Part shown: in pieces, positions 30,863 to 40,515 of the stretch | Numbering within the stretch: the first letter of the stretch is position 1 | How the letters are laid out: every line of letters starts with the position of its first letter | From: Nocardioides jiangxiensis | GTDB lineage: Bacteria > Actinomycetota > Actinomycetes > Propionibacteriales > Nocardioidaceae | DNA: 64,000 bases | Assembly: GCF_030580915.1 (NCBI RefSeq) | Contig: NZ_JAUQTA010000001.1 | Span: 1,488,001 to 1,552,000 of the forward strand | Direction: 5' to 3' | Notes under the pieces: generated by a model | Told to the model about the DNA's origin: nothing | The model's input: the letters and a program-made list of their open reading frames with translations, nothing else | Databases searched by the model: none | Made by a program: the position numbers and the translations under genes

Positions 30863-32243
30863 GCACCGGATCCGGGTCGCCCGCACGCACGACGTCGTAC
30901 GCCGGCTCGCGGATGTCGCGGATCACGATCGCCACCAGGTAGACCTCTGCCAGCACGCGGACCAGGATCACCAGCCAGTAGAAGACCGGCTGGGTGCCGC
31001 CGCCGGGGTCGAGCTGGCCGTCGAGGTACCACCAGACGCCGGCGAAGTAGAGCAGCTCGCCGGCCTGCCAGACCAGCTGGTCGCGCCAGCGCGGCCGGGC
31101 CAGGACGGCCAGGGGCAGCAGCCAGAGCACGTACTGCGGCGAGTAGACCTTGTTGAGGATCAGGAAGCCCGCGACGACGAGGAGGCCGAGCTGCGCGAGG
31201 CGCGGCGTCGAGGGAGCCCGCAGGCCGATGACCAGCACGACCACGCACCAGGCGGCGAAGCCCAGCAACGACACGTCGTTGACCAGCTTCGTGCCCACCG
31301 GCACGCCGGCCTGTGACAGGACGAGCCACAGGCTGCCGAGGTCCGCGCCACGGTCGTTGTTGAAGCGCCAGAAGTGCAGCCACTCGTCCCAGCCGGTCAG
31401 CATCGCCGGGAGGTTCGCCAGCACCCAGGCGGCGAACGTCGCGCCGACCACGCGGGCGAGGGTGCCCCAGGAGCGCGACCGGAGGCAGATCACCGCGATT
31501 CCGCCGAGCAGGAAGAGCGGATAGAGCTTGGTGGCGCACCCGAGCCCGATGAGGACGCCGGTGAGCACGGGCCTGCGGCGGGCCCACGCCAGCAGCGCAC
31601 CCGCCACCAGGGCGACAGCGAGGAGGTCCCAGTTGACCAGCGCGTTGACGACCAGCACCGGCGAGGCAGCGAAGAGTGCCGCGTCGTAGGGCCGGTGGCG
31701 GTGCACCCGGGCAAGGGCAGCTGCCGCCGCGAGGGTGGCGAGCGCCAGGCCGAGGGTGGTCGCGACGACGAAGCCGCGCTGCTCGTCGAGGACGCCGGGC
31801 TGGCGCAGCAGGTCACCTGTGCCGACATCGGCCCGCGCCGCGACCGAGCCGCTGCCCACCAGCCAGTGGGAGACGTGCGCGGCCGCCCACGCGGCGTACG
31901 CGATGCCGACGGGGTACTCCATGACCTCGTACTTCGCGCGGACCTCGGCATCGTCGTCGTAGGGCCAGAGGAGCTCGGCGAACCCGCGACCCGTGTACAG
32001 GTAGGGCACGTCGGAATAGCACATCTTGACGTAGCGGTCGTGGCCGTCGCCCCAGTCCTCCGACCAGCACGGCTGCTTCTGCAGCATGCCCAGCGCGAAC
32101 GCCAGGGTGGCCAGGGCGAGCACCACCCGCACGGGCGTCCACCACCGTGCGGGACGCGCGTGGCGGCCGAGCGGCCCGCCGATGCCCTCGCTCAACGCGG
32201 TCACGACCGGGTCGTCGAGCGAGGGCGCGACACGCTGGGTCAC
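30855..32243 (-). CDS. GT87-family polyprenyl-phosphate sugar transferase, membrane protein
   Basis: The protein is 462 aa from GTG 32243, whose bases overlap the preceding PBP stop (GTGA). About ten transmembrane segments are visible. The large extracytoplasmic loop after the first helix (PCWSEDWGDGHDRYVKMCYSD, then PYLYTGRGFAELLWPY) and later KLYPLFLLGG and SPQYVLWLLPLAV are typical of the GT87/DUF2029 mannosyltransferases of Actinobacteria, which use polyprenyl-phosphate sugars to build lipoglycans or glycosylate envelope components. It follows the class A PBP gene, as in related genomes. Confidence 0.82.
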   Translation of the reverse strand: MTQRVAPSLDDPVVTALSEGIGGPLGRHARPARWWTPVRVVLALATLAFALGMLQKQPCWSEDWGDGHDRYVKMCYSDVPYLYTGRGFAELLWPYDDDAEVRAKYEVMEYPVGIAYAAWAAAHVSHWLVGSGSVAARADVGTGDLLRQPGVLDEQRGFVVATTLGLALATLAAAAALARVHRHRPYDAALFAASPVLVVNALVNWDLLAVALVAGALLAWARRRPVLTGVLIGLGCATKLYPLFLLGGIAVICLRSRSWGTLARVVGATFAAWVLANLPAMLTGWDEWLHFWRFNNDRGADLGSLWLVLSQAGVPVGTKLVNDVSLLGFAAWCVVVLVIGLRAPSTPRLAQLGLLVVAGFLILNKVYSPQYVLWLLPLAVLARPRWRDQLVWQAGELLYFAGVWWYLDGQLDPGGGTQPVFYWLVILVRVLAEVYLVAIVIRDIREPAYDVVRAGDPDPVLS

Positions 32244-34513
32244 GGGCCGGGCGGCCCGTTGCCGTTGCCCGCGGGGCTGGCGGAGGCGGTCGTCGTGTCC
32301 GTCGGGCTGGGGCTGCACGTGGCCGGAGGGAGGAGCTCGTTGCACGGGTCCTTCGGCGGCGGCACGTTCTTGGTCGGGGACTGCGTCGGGGTCGGGCTCG
32401 CCGTCGCCGTCTTGCTGGCCTTGGCCGTGGCGGTCGCGGTCGCGGTCTTGGCCGGCGCGACGCAGTCGTCCACCGAGGGCTTCTGGCCGCTCTTGCAGGT
32501 CGGCGCCTTGTTCGGCTTCGGCGCGTGGCCCGACTCCGGCGCGTCACCGTCGACGTACGCCGGCGGCGGCAGGGGCAGGACCGGCTCACCGTCGAGCGCC
32601 TCGCGCATCGCGGCGGCCCAGGTCATGGCCGGGTAGTGCCCACCGAACTCGCTGGAGATGTAGCCCGCGAGCGGGAGCGGCTGGCCGCGGTCGCCGGTGC
32701 GGTTGTACATGACCGCGGTGGAGAGCTGCGGGGTGAAGCCGACGAACCACGCCGACGAGGTGAAGTCGTGACCACCGTTGGGGTCCTCGGACGTCGCGGT
32801 GCCGGTCTTGCCGGCCGCCGGGCGACCGAGGGCGCCCGCGGCGGTGCCGGTACCCGACTTGATCACCTGCTGCATGGCGTAGGTGACGTCGGCGGCGACG
32901 TCCTCACGGATCGCCTCGTGGGTCTGGGTGCGGTGCTTGTAGAGCACCTTGCCGTCGCGGTCGACCACCTTGTCGATGACGTACAGCTTCGCCGCCTGGC
33001 CCTTGTTGGCGATGGAGGCGTAGGCGTTGGCCATGTTGACCGGCGCGATCGTGGCCGAGCCGAGCGCGATGCCGGACACCGCGTCGAGGCCGGGCGACTT
33101 GTACATGTTGTTGACGCTGTTCTTGTCGGTCGCCTTCGGGATCCCCAGCGCGTAGGCGGTGTTGCGGATCTTGTCCGGGCCGTCCGGGATCGACATCGTC
33201 AGGTCGGCGAAGGCCGAGTTGATCGACTGCTCGGTCGCCTTGATCAGGTTGACCGGGCCCCAGTCGTGGCCGGCGTCCTCGTTGGAGACGAAGGCGCCGG
33301 TGCCCTGGCCGTTGTAGTAGTACGGCGAGTTGCCGTCGAAGGTGTCCTTCAGCGAGTAGCCCGCCTCGAGGCCCGCCGCCAGCGCGAACGGCTTGAACGA
33401 GGAGCCGACCTTGTCACCGGCGAGGGCCCAGTTGAGCTGCGACTTCAGGTAGTCCTGGCCGCCGTAGAACCCGCGCAGGGCGCCGGTGCCGGGCTCGACG
33501 TTGGCGATCGCGGTGTGCAGCTGGTCGAGCCCCTTCGGCCGGATCTCGTTGATCGCGTCCTCGTCGGCCTTCATGACCTTCTTGTCGAGGGTCGTGTAGA
33601 CCTTCAGGCCGCCGCCGTCGATCTCGCTCTCCGTGGCGACGCCCAGGCGCAGGAGCTCGCTCTTGACGAGCGACATCGCGTGGCCGCGCTGCCCGGAGAA
33701 GACGCTGCCCGACCTGTTCGCCGTGAAGTGGGGAAGCTGCTTGCCGGCCTCGTCGGCCTCGATGCGGGTGATCTTGCCCATCGACACCATGCCGTTGAGC
33801 ACGCGGTTCATGCGCTCGAGCAGGGCGGCGGCGTTGGCCTTGCCGTTGTCGGGGTTGTAGAGCGTGGGGTTGTTGAGGATCGAGGCGAGCATGACGCCCT
33901 GGCGCAGGTTCAGGTCCTTGGCGTCCTCGTGGAACCAGCTGGCCGACGCCGCCTGGATGCCGTAGGCGCCACGGCCGAAGTAGATGGTGTTGAGGTAGCC
34001 CTCGAGCACCTCCTGCTTCGACATCTCGCGGTTGATCTTCTTCGCGACGATCGCTTCCTTGATCTTCCGCTTGTAGGAGTGCTCCGACGAGAGGTAGAGG
34101 ATCTTCACGTACTGCTGCGTGATCGTCGAGGCGCCCTGGGTGTCGTTGCCCTTGGCGTTGGAGAGGGCCGCGCGGAGGATGCCCTTGAGGTCGATGCCGC
34201 CATTGGTCCAGAAGGTGCGGTCCTCGGCGGCGACGACGGCGTCCTTCACGACCTGCGGCATCTCCGAGTACGGGATGCGGTCGCGCTTCTGCAGCGCGAA
34301 CTGCCCGACCTCCTGCTTGCCGCCCCGGTAGTAGACGTGGGTCGTCTCGGTCTCGAAGTCCTTGTTGGGGTTCGGGACGTCGATCGACTTGTAGAGCACC
34401 GCGACCAGCAGCACGCCGAGCAGCGCGAGCACCACGCCGATGATCAGCACCGGCTTGACGAGACGGCGCAGCCTCGATGCTGACGGGGTCGAACGCTTGC
34501 CCTGTGCTGCCAC
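32240..34513 (-). CDS. ponA: Class A penicillin-binding protein (glycosyltransferase/transpeptidase)
   Basis: The protein is 757 aa from GTG 34513, chosen for the GGAGG seven bases upstream; the frame stays open to 34669. A basic cytoplasmic tail is followed by one membrane helix (LIIGVVLALLGVLLVAVLY). The GT51 domain has VVAAEDRTFWTNGGID, GASTITQQYVK and the KINREMSKQEVLEGYLN segment. The transpeptidase domain has the active-site GSSFKP (SxxK), SIN and KTGTA. The C-terminus is a Pro/Thr/Ala-rich extracellular tail with paired Cys. It polymerises and cross-links peptidoglycan. It is first in an operon with the GT87 gene. Confidence 0.95.
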   Translation of the reverse strand: MAAQGKRSTPSASRLRRLVKPVLIIGVVLALLGVLLVAVLYKSIDVPNPNKDFETETTHVYYRGGKQEVGQFALQKRDRIPYSEMPQVVKDAVVAAEDRTFWTNGGIDLKGILRAALSNAKGNDTQGASTITQQYVKILYLSSEHSYKRKIKEAIVAKKINREMSKQEVLEGYLNTIYFGRGAYGIQAASASWFHEDAKDLNLRQGVMLASILNNPTLYNPDNGKANAAALLERMNRVLNGMVSMGKITRIEADEAGKQLPHFTANRSGSVFSGQRGHAMSLVKSELLRLGVATESEIDGGGLKVYTTLDKKVMKADEDAINEIRPKGLDQLHTAIANVEPGTGALRGFYGGQDYLKSQLNWALAGDKVGSSFKPFALAAGLEAGYSLKDTFDGNSPYYYNGQGTGAFVSNEDAGHDWGPVNLIKATEQSINSAFADLTMSIPDGPDKIRNTAYALGIPKATDKNSVNNMYKSPGLDAVSGIALGSATIAPVNMANAYASIANKGQAAKLYVIDKVVDRDGKVLYKHRTQTHEAIREDVAADVTYAMQQVIKSGTGTAAGALGRPAAGKTGTATSEDPNGGHDFTSSAWFVGFTPQLSTAVMYNRTGDRGQPLPLAGYISSEFGGHYPAMTWAAAMREALDGEPVLPLPPPAYVDGDAPESGHAPKPNKAPTCKSGQKPSVDDCVAPAKTATATATAKASKTATASPTPTQSPTKNVPPPKDPCNELLPPATCSPSPTDTTTASASPAGNGNGPPGP

Positions 34514-34711
34514 TGACGGCCTCCGCGAATCCTGCCGGCGCCCGCCGTACGCCGCGGCGTACGGGTGGCCGGTCCTGCTGGGTGTGCGCTGGACAGGGTA
34601 CGCGGCGCCGGCACGGGCGCCAGGGGGGCGCGCGAGCGGCCGCCGCGACAGGGAGCGGACTCGTTGCACTCCCCAAGGACACGCCCGGGGTTCACGTCAC
34701 ATTCACCTGGC

Positions 34712-34736
34712 AGCGATATATCGCTACGATAGATCG
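34712..34736. promoter_or_regulatory. Probable PadR operator
   Basis: A perfect 14-bp palindrome AGCGATATATCGCT (34712-34725) is followed by the imperfect CGATAGATCG (34727-34736), ending one base before the PadR gene start. The AT-rich core differs sharply from the surrounding GC-rich DNA. Position and symmetry suggest autoregulation by the PadR protein. Confidence 0.65.
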
Positions 34737-34737
34737 C

Positions 34738-35313
34738 ATGGCACGGCGTGGAGACACCATCGAGTTGGCAGTCCTGGGACTGCTGCACGAGTCACCCATG
34801 CACGGCTACGAGCTCCGCAAGCGTCTGAACCTCATGCTCGGATGGCGGAGCCTGCTCTCCTACGGATCGCTCTACCCGGCGCTCAAGAAGATGCTGCGCG
34901 CCGGCTGGATCGAGGAGCACACGGTCCTCAGCGGCTCGACGAGCCGCCGGCCCCGGATCGTCTACCAGCCCACGGAGGCGGGTCGCGCCGAGTTCGTGCG
35001 GCTGATGTCCGAGGCCGGGCCCAGTGCCTGGGAGGACGACAACTTCGACATCCGCTTCGCCTTCTTCTCCTCGACCGACATGGAGATCCGGCTGCGGGTG
35101 CTCGAGGGGCGCCGGATGCGCCTGCAGGAGCGCCTCGAGCGCGTGCAGGGTCAGCTGTCGCTCACCCAGAAGGAGATGGACCGCTACGCCGCGGAGCTCC
35201 AGCGCCACGGCGTGGAGCAGGTGGAGCGAGAGGTCCACTGGCTCTCCGAGCTGATCCAGGCCGAGCGCGCCGGCACGACTGCACCCCAGCAGCCGCCCGC
35301 CGCCAAGGCCTGA
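34738..35313 (+). CDS. PadR-family transcriptional regulator
   Basis: The protein is 191 aa from ATG 34738. The N-terminal winged helix-turn-helix is typical of Pad[21 protein letters not shown], then [20 protein letters not shown] and [15 protein letters not shown]. The C-terminal part is the helical Vir_act_alpha_C-type dimerisation domain ([20 protein letters not shown]). The gene is 55 bases upstream of inositol-phosphate synthase on the same strand, an arrangement also seen in Mycobacterium. It probably controls itself, and possibly ino1, through the palindrome at its start. Confidence 0.92.
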   Translation: MARRGDTIELAVLGLLHESPMHGYELRKRLNLMLGWRSLLSYGSLYPALKKMLRAGWIEEHTVLSGSTSRRPRIVYQPTEAGRAEFVRLMSEAGPSAWEDDNFDIRFAFFSSTDMEIRLRVLEGRRMRLQERLERVQGQLSLTQKEMDRYAAELQRHGVEQVEREVHWLSELIQAERAGTTAPQQPPAAKA

Positions 35314-35368
35314 GCCAGACCTGAACAGACCAACAATCACTCGCAACAACGAGCAGGAAGAGGAAACG

Positions 35369-36451
35369 ATGGGTTCCGTACGTGTAGGCATCGTGGGAGT
35401 CGGCAACTGCGCCACCTCCCTGGTCCAGGGTGTGGAGTACTACAAGGACGCCGACCCGCAGGGCACCGTCCCGGGTCTCATGCACGTCACGTTCGGCGAC
35501 TACCACGTCTCCGACGTGAAGTTCGTTGCGGCGTTCGACGTCGACGCCAAGAAGGTCGGCTTCGACCTCTCGGAGGCGATCGGCAACTCCGAGAACAACA
35601 CGATCAAGATCACCGACGTCCCGCCGACCGGCGTGACCGTCCTCCGCGGCCCGACCCTCGACGGTCTCGGCAAGTACTACAAGGAGACGATCGAGGAGTC
35701 GACCGAGCCGGCCGTCGACGTCGTCCAGGCGCTCAAGGACGCCGAGGTCGACGTCCTCGTCTCCTACCTCCCGGTGGGTTCGGAGGAGGCCGACAAGTTC
35801 TACGCCCAGTGCGCGATCGACGCCGGCGTGGCCTTCGTCAACGCCCTCCCCGTCTTCATCGCCTCCGACCCGGAGTGGGCCAAGAAGTTCGAGGACGCCG
35901 GCGTCCCGATCGTCGGCGACGACATCAAGTCCCAGGTCGGCGCCACCATCACGCACCGCGTGATGGCGAAGCTCTTCGAGGACCGCGGCGTCGTGCTGGA
36001 CCGCACCTACCAGCTCAACGTCGGCGGCAACATGGACTTCAAGAACATGCTCGAGCGCGAGCGCCTGGAGTCCAAGAAGGTCTCCAAGACCCAGGCCGTC
36101 ACGTCCAACCTCAACGGCCCGCTGGCCGGCAAGGTCTACGACAAGAACGTCCACATCGGTCCGTCGGACTACGTCGCCTGGCTCGACGACCGCAAGTGGG
36201 CCTACGTCCGCCTCGAGGGTCGCGCCTTCGGTGACGTCCCGCTCAACCTCGAGTACAAGCTCGAGGTCTGGGACTCCCCGAACTCGGCCGGCATCATCAT
36301 CGACGCCGTCCGCGCCGCGAAGATCGCCAAGGACCGCGGCCAGGGTGGTCCCGTCATCGCCGCGTCGGCGTACCTGATGAAGTCGCCGCCGCAGCAGATC
36401 GCCGACGACCTCGGTCGCGCGATGCTCGAGTCGTTCATCAAGGGCGAGTGA
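35369..36451 (+). CDS. ino1: Inositol-3-phosphate synthase
   Basis: The protein is 360 aa from ATG 35369, with GAAGAGGAAACG upstream. It converts glucose 6-phosphate to inositol 3-phosphate using bound NAD+, the first step to phosphatidylinositol, mannosylated lipids and mycothiol in Actinobacteria. The NAD-binding start [18 protein letters not shown], the [20 protein letters not shown] stretch, QVGATITHR and the [11 protein letters not shown] core are clear. Length and sequence fit the actinobacterial type. A strong UUCG-loop terminator follows. Confidence 0.96.
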   Translation: MGSVRVGIVGVGNCATSLVQGVEYYKDADPQGTVPGLMHVTFGDYHVSDVKFVAAFDVDAKKVGFDLSEAIGNSENNTIKITDVPPTGVTVLRGPTLDGLGKYYKETIEESTEPAVDVVQALKDAEVDVLVSYLPVGSEEADKFYAQCAIDAGVAFVNALPVFIASDPEWAKKFEDAGVPIVGDDIKSQVGATITHRVMAKLFEDRGVVLDRTYQLNVGGNMDFKNMLERERLESKKVSKTQAVTSNLNGPLAGKVYDKNVHIGPSDYVAWLDDRKWAYVRLEGRAFGDVPLNLEYKLEVWDSPNSAGIIIDAVRAAKIAKDRGQGGPVIAASAYLMKSPPQQIADDLGRAMLESFIKGE

Positions 36452-36548
36452 AGCGAGGCGCCGGCGAGCCTGCTCGTCCGTGCGCCGGGAGAGCGCGCCC
36501 GCTGCCGCAGGCAGCAGGGCGCGTGAGCTCCACTTCCTGAGTGACAGC

Positions 36549-36584
36549 GAAGCCGCCGGTTCCCTTCGGGGAGCCGGCGGCTTC
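36549..36584. terminator. Terminator with UUCG tetraloop after ino1
   Basis: GAAGCCGCCGG and CCGGCGGCTTC, extended by TTCCC/GGGAG, make a stem of about 16 bp closed by TTCG. It lies about 100 bases after ino1 and 21 bases beyond the stop of the converging SRPBCC gene, so it serves both. Confidence 0.85.
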
Positions 36585-36604
36585 GTCCTTGGCGGGAACG
36601 GGGC

Positions 36605-37069
36605 TCAGGCCTCGGCCTCGGCCTTGAGCCGGGTCAGCGTCTCGCGCATGCCGGCCTCGACCACGCCGTCGAACTTCTCGGTGCCGCCCATCGCCAGCTT
36701 CTGCGAGTACGCCGACACCGGCGACAGGCCGTCAGGAGCGGTCCGGCTGTGGCGCACGTGCGTGCCGCCGTCGGCGGTGGGCGTGAGCTCGAAGCTCCAG
36801 TGGAGCCAGTTGTCGGCGACCCGGAAGGCGACCTGCTGCTCGGGCTCGAAGACGGTCACCCGGGAGAAGGTCGGCCAGAACTTCCAGCCGTTGCGGTTGA
36901 GGTTCACCATGCGTGCGCCGGCGCGGGTCGAACCACCCGGGATGAGCGTCTTCACGACCTGGGGGCTCCAGCTGGCCATGCGCGGCAGGTCGGAGATCAT
37001 GCTCCAGACCACGGCAGGCGGGGCGGCGATGTCGGTCTCGGCGACGAGGGTCGGTGCGTCGAAAGGCAT
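36605..37069 (-). CDS. SRPBCC (START-like) family protein
   Basis: The protein is 154 aa from ATG 37069. The pattern TDIAAPPAVVWSMISDLPRMASWSP at the N-terminus, a beta sheet with FWPTFSRVTVFEPEQQVAFRV, and a final amphipathic helix (GMRETLTRLKAEAEA) match the polyketide cyclase/SRPBCC fold, which encloses a hydrophobic ligand pocket. The ligand is unknown. It converges on ino1 and is divergent from the metallophosphoesterase gene. Confidence 0.85.
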   Translation of the reverse strand: MPFDAPTLVAETDIAAPPAVVWSMISDLPRMASWSPQVVKTLIPGGSTRAGARMVNLNRNGWKFWPTFSRVTVFEPEQQVAFRVADNWLHWSFELTPTADGGTHVRHSRTAPDGLSPVSAYSQKLAMGGTEKFDGVVEAGMRETLTRLKAEAEA

Positions 37070-37222
37070 GCCGTCACGCTAGCCGCGGGGATCGGCGCCG
37101 GCGTCCACCCACAGGAGGAGATCCCGACCGGGTCCGGGCATGTTGTCGGGGCGTTCACCGCAGGTCCAGCGGATGGTTCCCGGATCCTCGGTCTGGCCTG
37201 CGAGAACGGCCGCGTGGTGACG

Positions 37223-38899
37223 ATGACCCGCCGTACGGCGGTGCAGACAGGCCTCTACGGCGTCGGTGCGGTGGCACTGACCGGCGCGACGGGCGGCTGG
37301 TCGCGGACAGCCGACGAGACGGAGCGGCAGCCGGTCTTCGCGCGCGGCACGACGCTCGACAGCACCATCGCCGCCACGGGGCGGACGGGCTATCGGCGGC
37401 TCGCCTCCCGCGACGGGGAGCCGGTGGTCGTCCGTCACGACCTGGCGGCGGCGCGGCCGGGGCGGACCGAGCGGCGGACCGGACTGGCGGCGGTGGTCCA
37501 GGTCACCGACCTGCACATCGTCGACACCCAGAACCCGATGCGGTGGGAGTACCTCGACGGCAAGGTCGGCACGGCGTACCGGCCGCAGGAGCTGCTCGGG
37601 CCGCAGGGCGCCAACGCCCTGGTCGGCGCCATCAACGGGCTGGCCGTCGGACCGCTGACCGGTCGGCCGCTGGATGCCGTGATCGCGACCGGCGACACCA
37701 CCGACAACCACAGCGGCACCGAGCTGGACGTGCTCCTCAGCGTGCTCGCAGGTGGCCGCGTGCATCCCGACAGCGGGGGCGCGTCGTACGAGGGCGTGGC
37801 CAACGCAGGACTCTGGCGCCACTGGCAGCCGGGGTCGGAGGCCGAGGACCGCTACGCGAAGGCGGGCTTCCCCCACCTGCCCGACCTGCTGGACGCCGCG
37901 ATGCGCCCGTTCTACGCCCCCGGGCTGGCGGTGCCGTGGCTGATGACGATGGGCAACCACGACGACACGGTCATGGGCACCCTGATGACCCGGCCGTTCG
38001 CCGCCGAGTGGGCCACGGGCTCGCGCAAGCTCTACGGCGCGAACGGCGACGCCACCGTCTTCCTCGCACAGCTCGCCAGCTGCACCGAGCTGGATCCGCG
38101 GCACGTCGACCAGGCCTCCGGCCTCCTCGAGGACCTGGCCCGACGTGGCGACGTCCGCTCCGTCACCGCAGACCCGCGTCGGGCACCCTTCACCACCGAG
38201 GAGTACCTCGCCGCGCTGCGCTCGCCGCGCTTCACCGGCGCGGGCCCGGTCGGACACGGGTACGACGCCGACGCGGACGCCACGCGCCTCCACTACGTCC
38301 ACCGGCTCGGCGAGACGGTCGTCGCGGTCAGCCTCGACACCACCAACCAGGCCGGCGGCGCGGACGGCTCGATCGGCGCGGCGCAGCTGGCCTGGCTCGA
38401 CCGGACCCTCGCCGCGCACGCGGACGACCACGTGCTGGTCTTCAGCCACCACCCGTCCTGGACGATGTCCAACCTCGTGCCGGACCCGCGGCTCCCCGAC
38501 GAGGCTCGCCACGGCGGCGGCGCCGTACTCGACCTCCTGCACCGGCACCCGAACGTGCTGGCCTGGGTCACCGGTCACTGCCACAGCAACACGATCAAGC
38601 CGCGACGGCACCGGGACCCGAAGCGGTCCTTCTGGGAGGTCAACACCGTCTCCCACATCGACGCGCCGCAGCAGGCCCGGATCATCGAGGTCGCGGCCAA
38701 CGGCGACGGCACCGTCTCGCTGCTGACCACCATGCTGGATGCGGACTCACCGCTGCGTCCGTCGTACGAGGACCTCTCGACCGCCTCACTGGCCGGCCTC
38801 TACCGCGAGCTGGCGTTCAACGACCTCGGCCAGCGGGAGCGCGGCGGCGACCCGGCCGATCGCAACGCGGAGCTGGTGCTCGTCGACCCGTTCTCCTGA
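37223..38899 (+). CDS. Tat-exported metallophosphoesterase
   Basis: The protein is 558 aa from ATG 37223; in-frame GTG codons lie just upstream. It begins MTRRTAVQTGLYGVGAVAL, a twin-arginine-type signal peptide. The calcineurin-like metallophosphatase motifs follow: QVTDLHIVDTQ (DxH), IATGDTTDN (GDxxD-like), MGNHDD (GNH[D/E]), VFSHHPSW and WVTGHCHSNTI (GHxH). The acidic and aromatic insertions and the length fit the actinobacterial TIGR03767-type group. It acts outside the membrane on an unknown phosphoester. It lies alone between the SRPBCC gene and the CCA transferase. Confidence 0.88.
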   Translation: MTRRTAVQTGLYGVGAVALTGATGGWSRTADETERQPVFARGTTLDSTIAATGRTGYRRLASRDGEPVVVRHDLAAARPGRTERRTGLAAVVQVTDLHIVDTQNPMRWEYLDGKVGTAYRPQELLGPQGANALVGAINGLAVGPLTGRPLDAVIATGDTTDNHSGTELDVLLSVLAGGRVHPDSGGASYEGVANAGLWRHWQPGSEAEDRYAKAGFPHLPDLLDAAMRPFYAPGLAVPWLMTMGNHDDTVMGTLMTRPFAAEWATGSRKLYGANGDATVFLAQLASCTELDPRHVDQASGLLEDLARRGDVRSVTADPRRAPFTTEEYLAALRSPRFTGAGPVGHGYDADADATRLHYVHRLGETVVAVSLDTTNQAGGADGSIGAAQLAWLDRTLAAHADDHVLVFSHHPSWTMSNLVPDPRLPDEARHGGGAVLDLLHRHPNVLAWVTGHCHSNTIKPRRHRDPKRSFWEVNTVSHIDAPQQARIIEVAANGDGTVSLLTTMLDADSPLRPSYEDLSTASLAGLYRELAFNDLGQRERGGDPADRNAELVLVDPFS

Positions 38900-38917
38900 G
38901 GAGCGCGTCGACCGGCC

Positions 38918-40375
38918 TCAGCCGCGGGCGGCCCACCAGGCGCGCAGCGCGGCCTCGGCCTGCTCGGGCGTCTTCGGCCCCTCGTCCAGACGCAGGTCGA
39001 GCAGCCACTTGTAGGCCTCGCCCACCTGGCGACCCGGCCCGATACCGAGGATCTCCATGATCTGGTTGCCGTCAAGGTCCGGGCGGATGGAGGCGAGCTC
39101 CTCCTCCTCGGAGAGCCGCGCGATGCGCGCCTCGAGGTCGTCATAGGTACGCCGCAGCCGCGCCGCCTTGCGCTGGTTGCGCGTGGTGCAGTCGGCGCGG
39201 GTCAGGATGTGCAGCCGCTCGAGCTGGTCGCCCGCGTCGCGCACGTAGCGGCGTACGGCGGAGTCGGTCCACTCACCCGAGCCGTAGCCGTGGAAGCGCA
39301 GGTGCAGCTCGACCAGGGAGGAGACCGCCTCGATCTGCTCGTTGGAGAAGCGCAGCGCCTGCATCCGCTTGCGGGTGATCTTCGCCCCGACGACGTCGTG
39401 GTGGTGGAACGTGACGACGCCGTCGTCCTGGAAGCGGCGGGTCTTCGGCTTGCCCACGTCGTGCATGAGGGCCGCGAAGCGGGAGACGAAGTCCGGCTCG
39501 TGGCCACGCTGCTTCTCCAGGTCGATCGCCTGCTCCAGCACGGTCAGCGTGTGCTCGTAGACGTCCTTGTGGCGGTGGTGCTCGTCGCGCTCGAGCGCGA
39601 GGGCGGGCAGCTCCGGCAGGACGTACGCCGCGAGCCCGGTGTCGACGAGCAGGCCCAGGCCCATACGGGGCTGCGGGGCGAGGACCAGCTTGACCAGCTC
39701 GTCGCGCACGCGCTCGGCGGAGATGATCGTGATCCGCTCCGCCATCGCGGTCATCGCCTCGACCACCTCGGGGGCGACCGCGAAGCCGAGCTGGGCGGCG
39801 AAGCGGGCGGCGCGCATCATGCGCAGAGGGTCGTCGGAGAACGACTCCTCCGGCGTGCCCGGCGTGCGCAGCACGCGCTGGGCGAGGTCGACGATGCCGC
39901 CGTAGGGGTCCTCGAGCTGACGCCCCGGGATGGTCAGCGCCATCGCGTTGACGGTGAAGTCACGGCGGCGCAGGTCGCCGTGGAGGCTGGTGCCGTAGGC
40001 CACCGACGGCTTCCGGGAGGACGGGTCGTAGGACTCCGAGCGCCAGGTCGTGATCTCGATCTGCCAGTCGCCCTTGCGGGCGCCGATCGTGCCGAACTCC
40101 TTGCCCAGGTCCCAGACCGCGTCGGCGAAGCCCTTGAGGATCCGCTCGGTCACGTCGGGGTGGGCCGAGGTGGTGAAGTCGAGGTCGTTCTGCAGGCGTC
40201 CGAGCATCGCGTCGCGGACGGGGCCGCCGACGAGGGCGAGCTGCTCGCCCGCCGCTTCGAAGCGCGCACCGAGCTCGTCGATCACGGGGCCGAGGCGGTC
40301 GAGCTCCGCGGCCACGCGCCTCTGGACGTCGGCCAGGAGAAGCGGCGGCTGGCTGGGCTGGGACACGAGGGACAA
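38918..40375 (-). CDS. pcnA: CCA tRNA nucleotidyltransferase
   Basis: The protein is 485 aa from ATG 40375. It adds or repairs the 3' CCA end of tRNA. The nucleotidyltransferase head has LALVGGPVRDAMLGR and NDLDFTTSA (metal Asp pair), then RRRDFTVNAMA and EESFSDDPLRMMRAARFAA. A C-terminal HD domain is present (HRHKDVYEHTL, ALMHDVGKPKTR), as in the actinobacterial enzymes. It is transcribed away from the DUF6049-murJ cluster, the same arrangement as in Mycobacterium. Confidence 0.95.
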   Translation of the reverse strand: MSLVSQPSQPPLLLADVQRRVAAELDRLGPVIDELGARFEAAGEQLALVGGPVRDAMLGRLQNDLDFTTSAHPDVTERILKGFADAVWDLGKEFGTIGARKGDWQIEITTWRSESYDPSSRKPSVAYGTSLHGDLRRRDFTVNAMALTIPGRQLEDPYGGIVDLAQRVLRTPGTPEESFSDDPLRMMRAARFAAQLGFAVAPEVVEAMTAMAERITIISAERVRDELVKLVLAPQPRMGLGLLVDTGLAAYVLPELPALALERDEHHRHKDVYEHTLTVLEQAIDLEKQRGHEPDFVSRFAALMHDVGKPKTRRFQDDGVVTFHHHDVVGAKITRKRMQALRFSNEQIEAVSSLVELHLRFHGYGSGEWTDSAVRRYVRDAGDQLERLHILTRADCTTRNQRKAARLRRTYDDLEARIARLSEEEELASIRPDLDGNQIMEILGIGPGRQVGEAYKWLLDLRLDEGPKTPEQAEAALRAWWAARG

Positions 40376-40515
40376 GAGTAGTCGCCACGGGCGCCGGACC
40401 CGTCAGCGCCGCGGGCACGGGCGGCCATCGGACGGCGTGACGGGCCGGCCCGGCCGCGTTGCCGGCACGGCGGCGGAGGCGGTCCCGATGGTCACCCGTG
40501 CCCTAGGGTGAGCGG

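Noticed and set aside
32147..34483. Long open frame of 778 codons on the plus strand
   Set aside because: It is antisense to the penicillin-binding protein, has low-complexity Arg/Gly/Val-rich sequence and no domain; it is a shadow produced by high GC.
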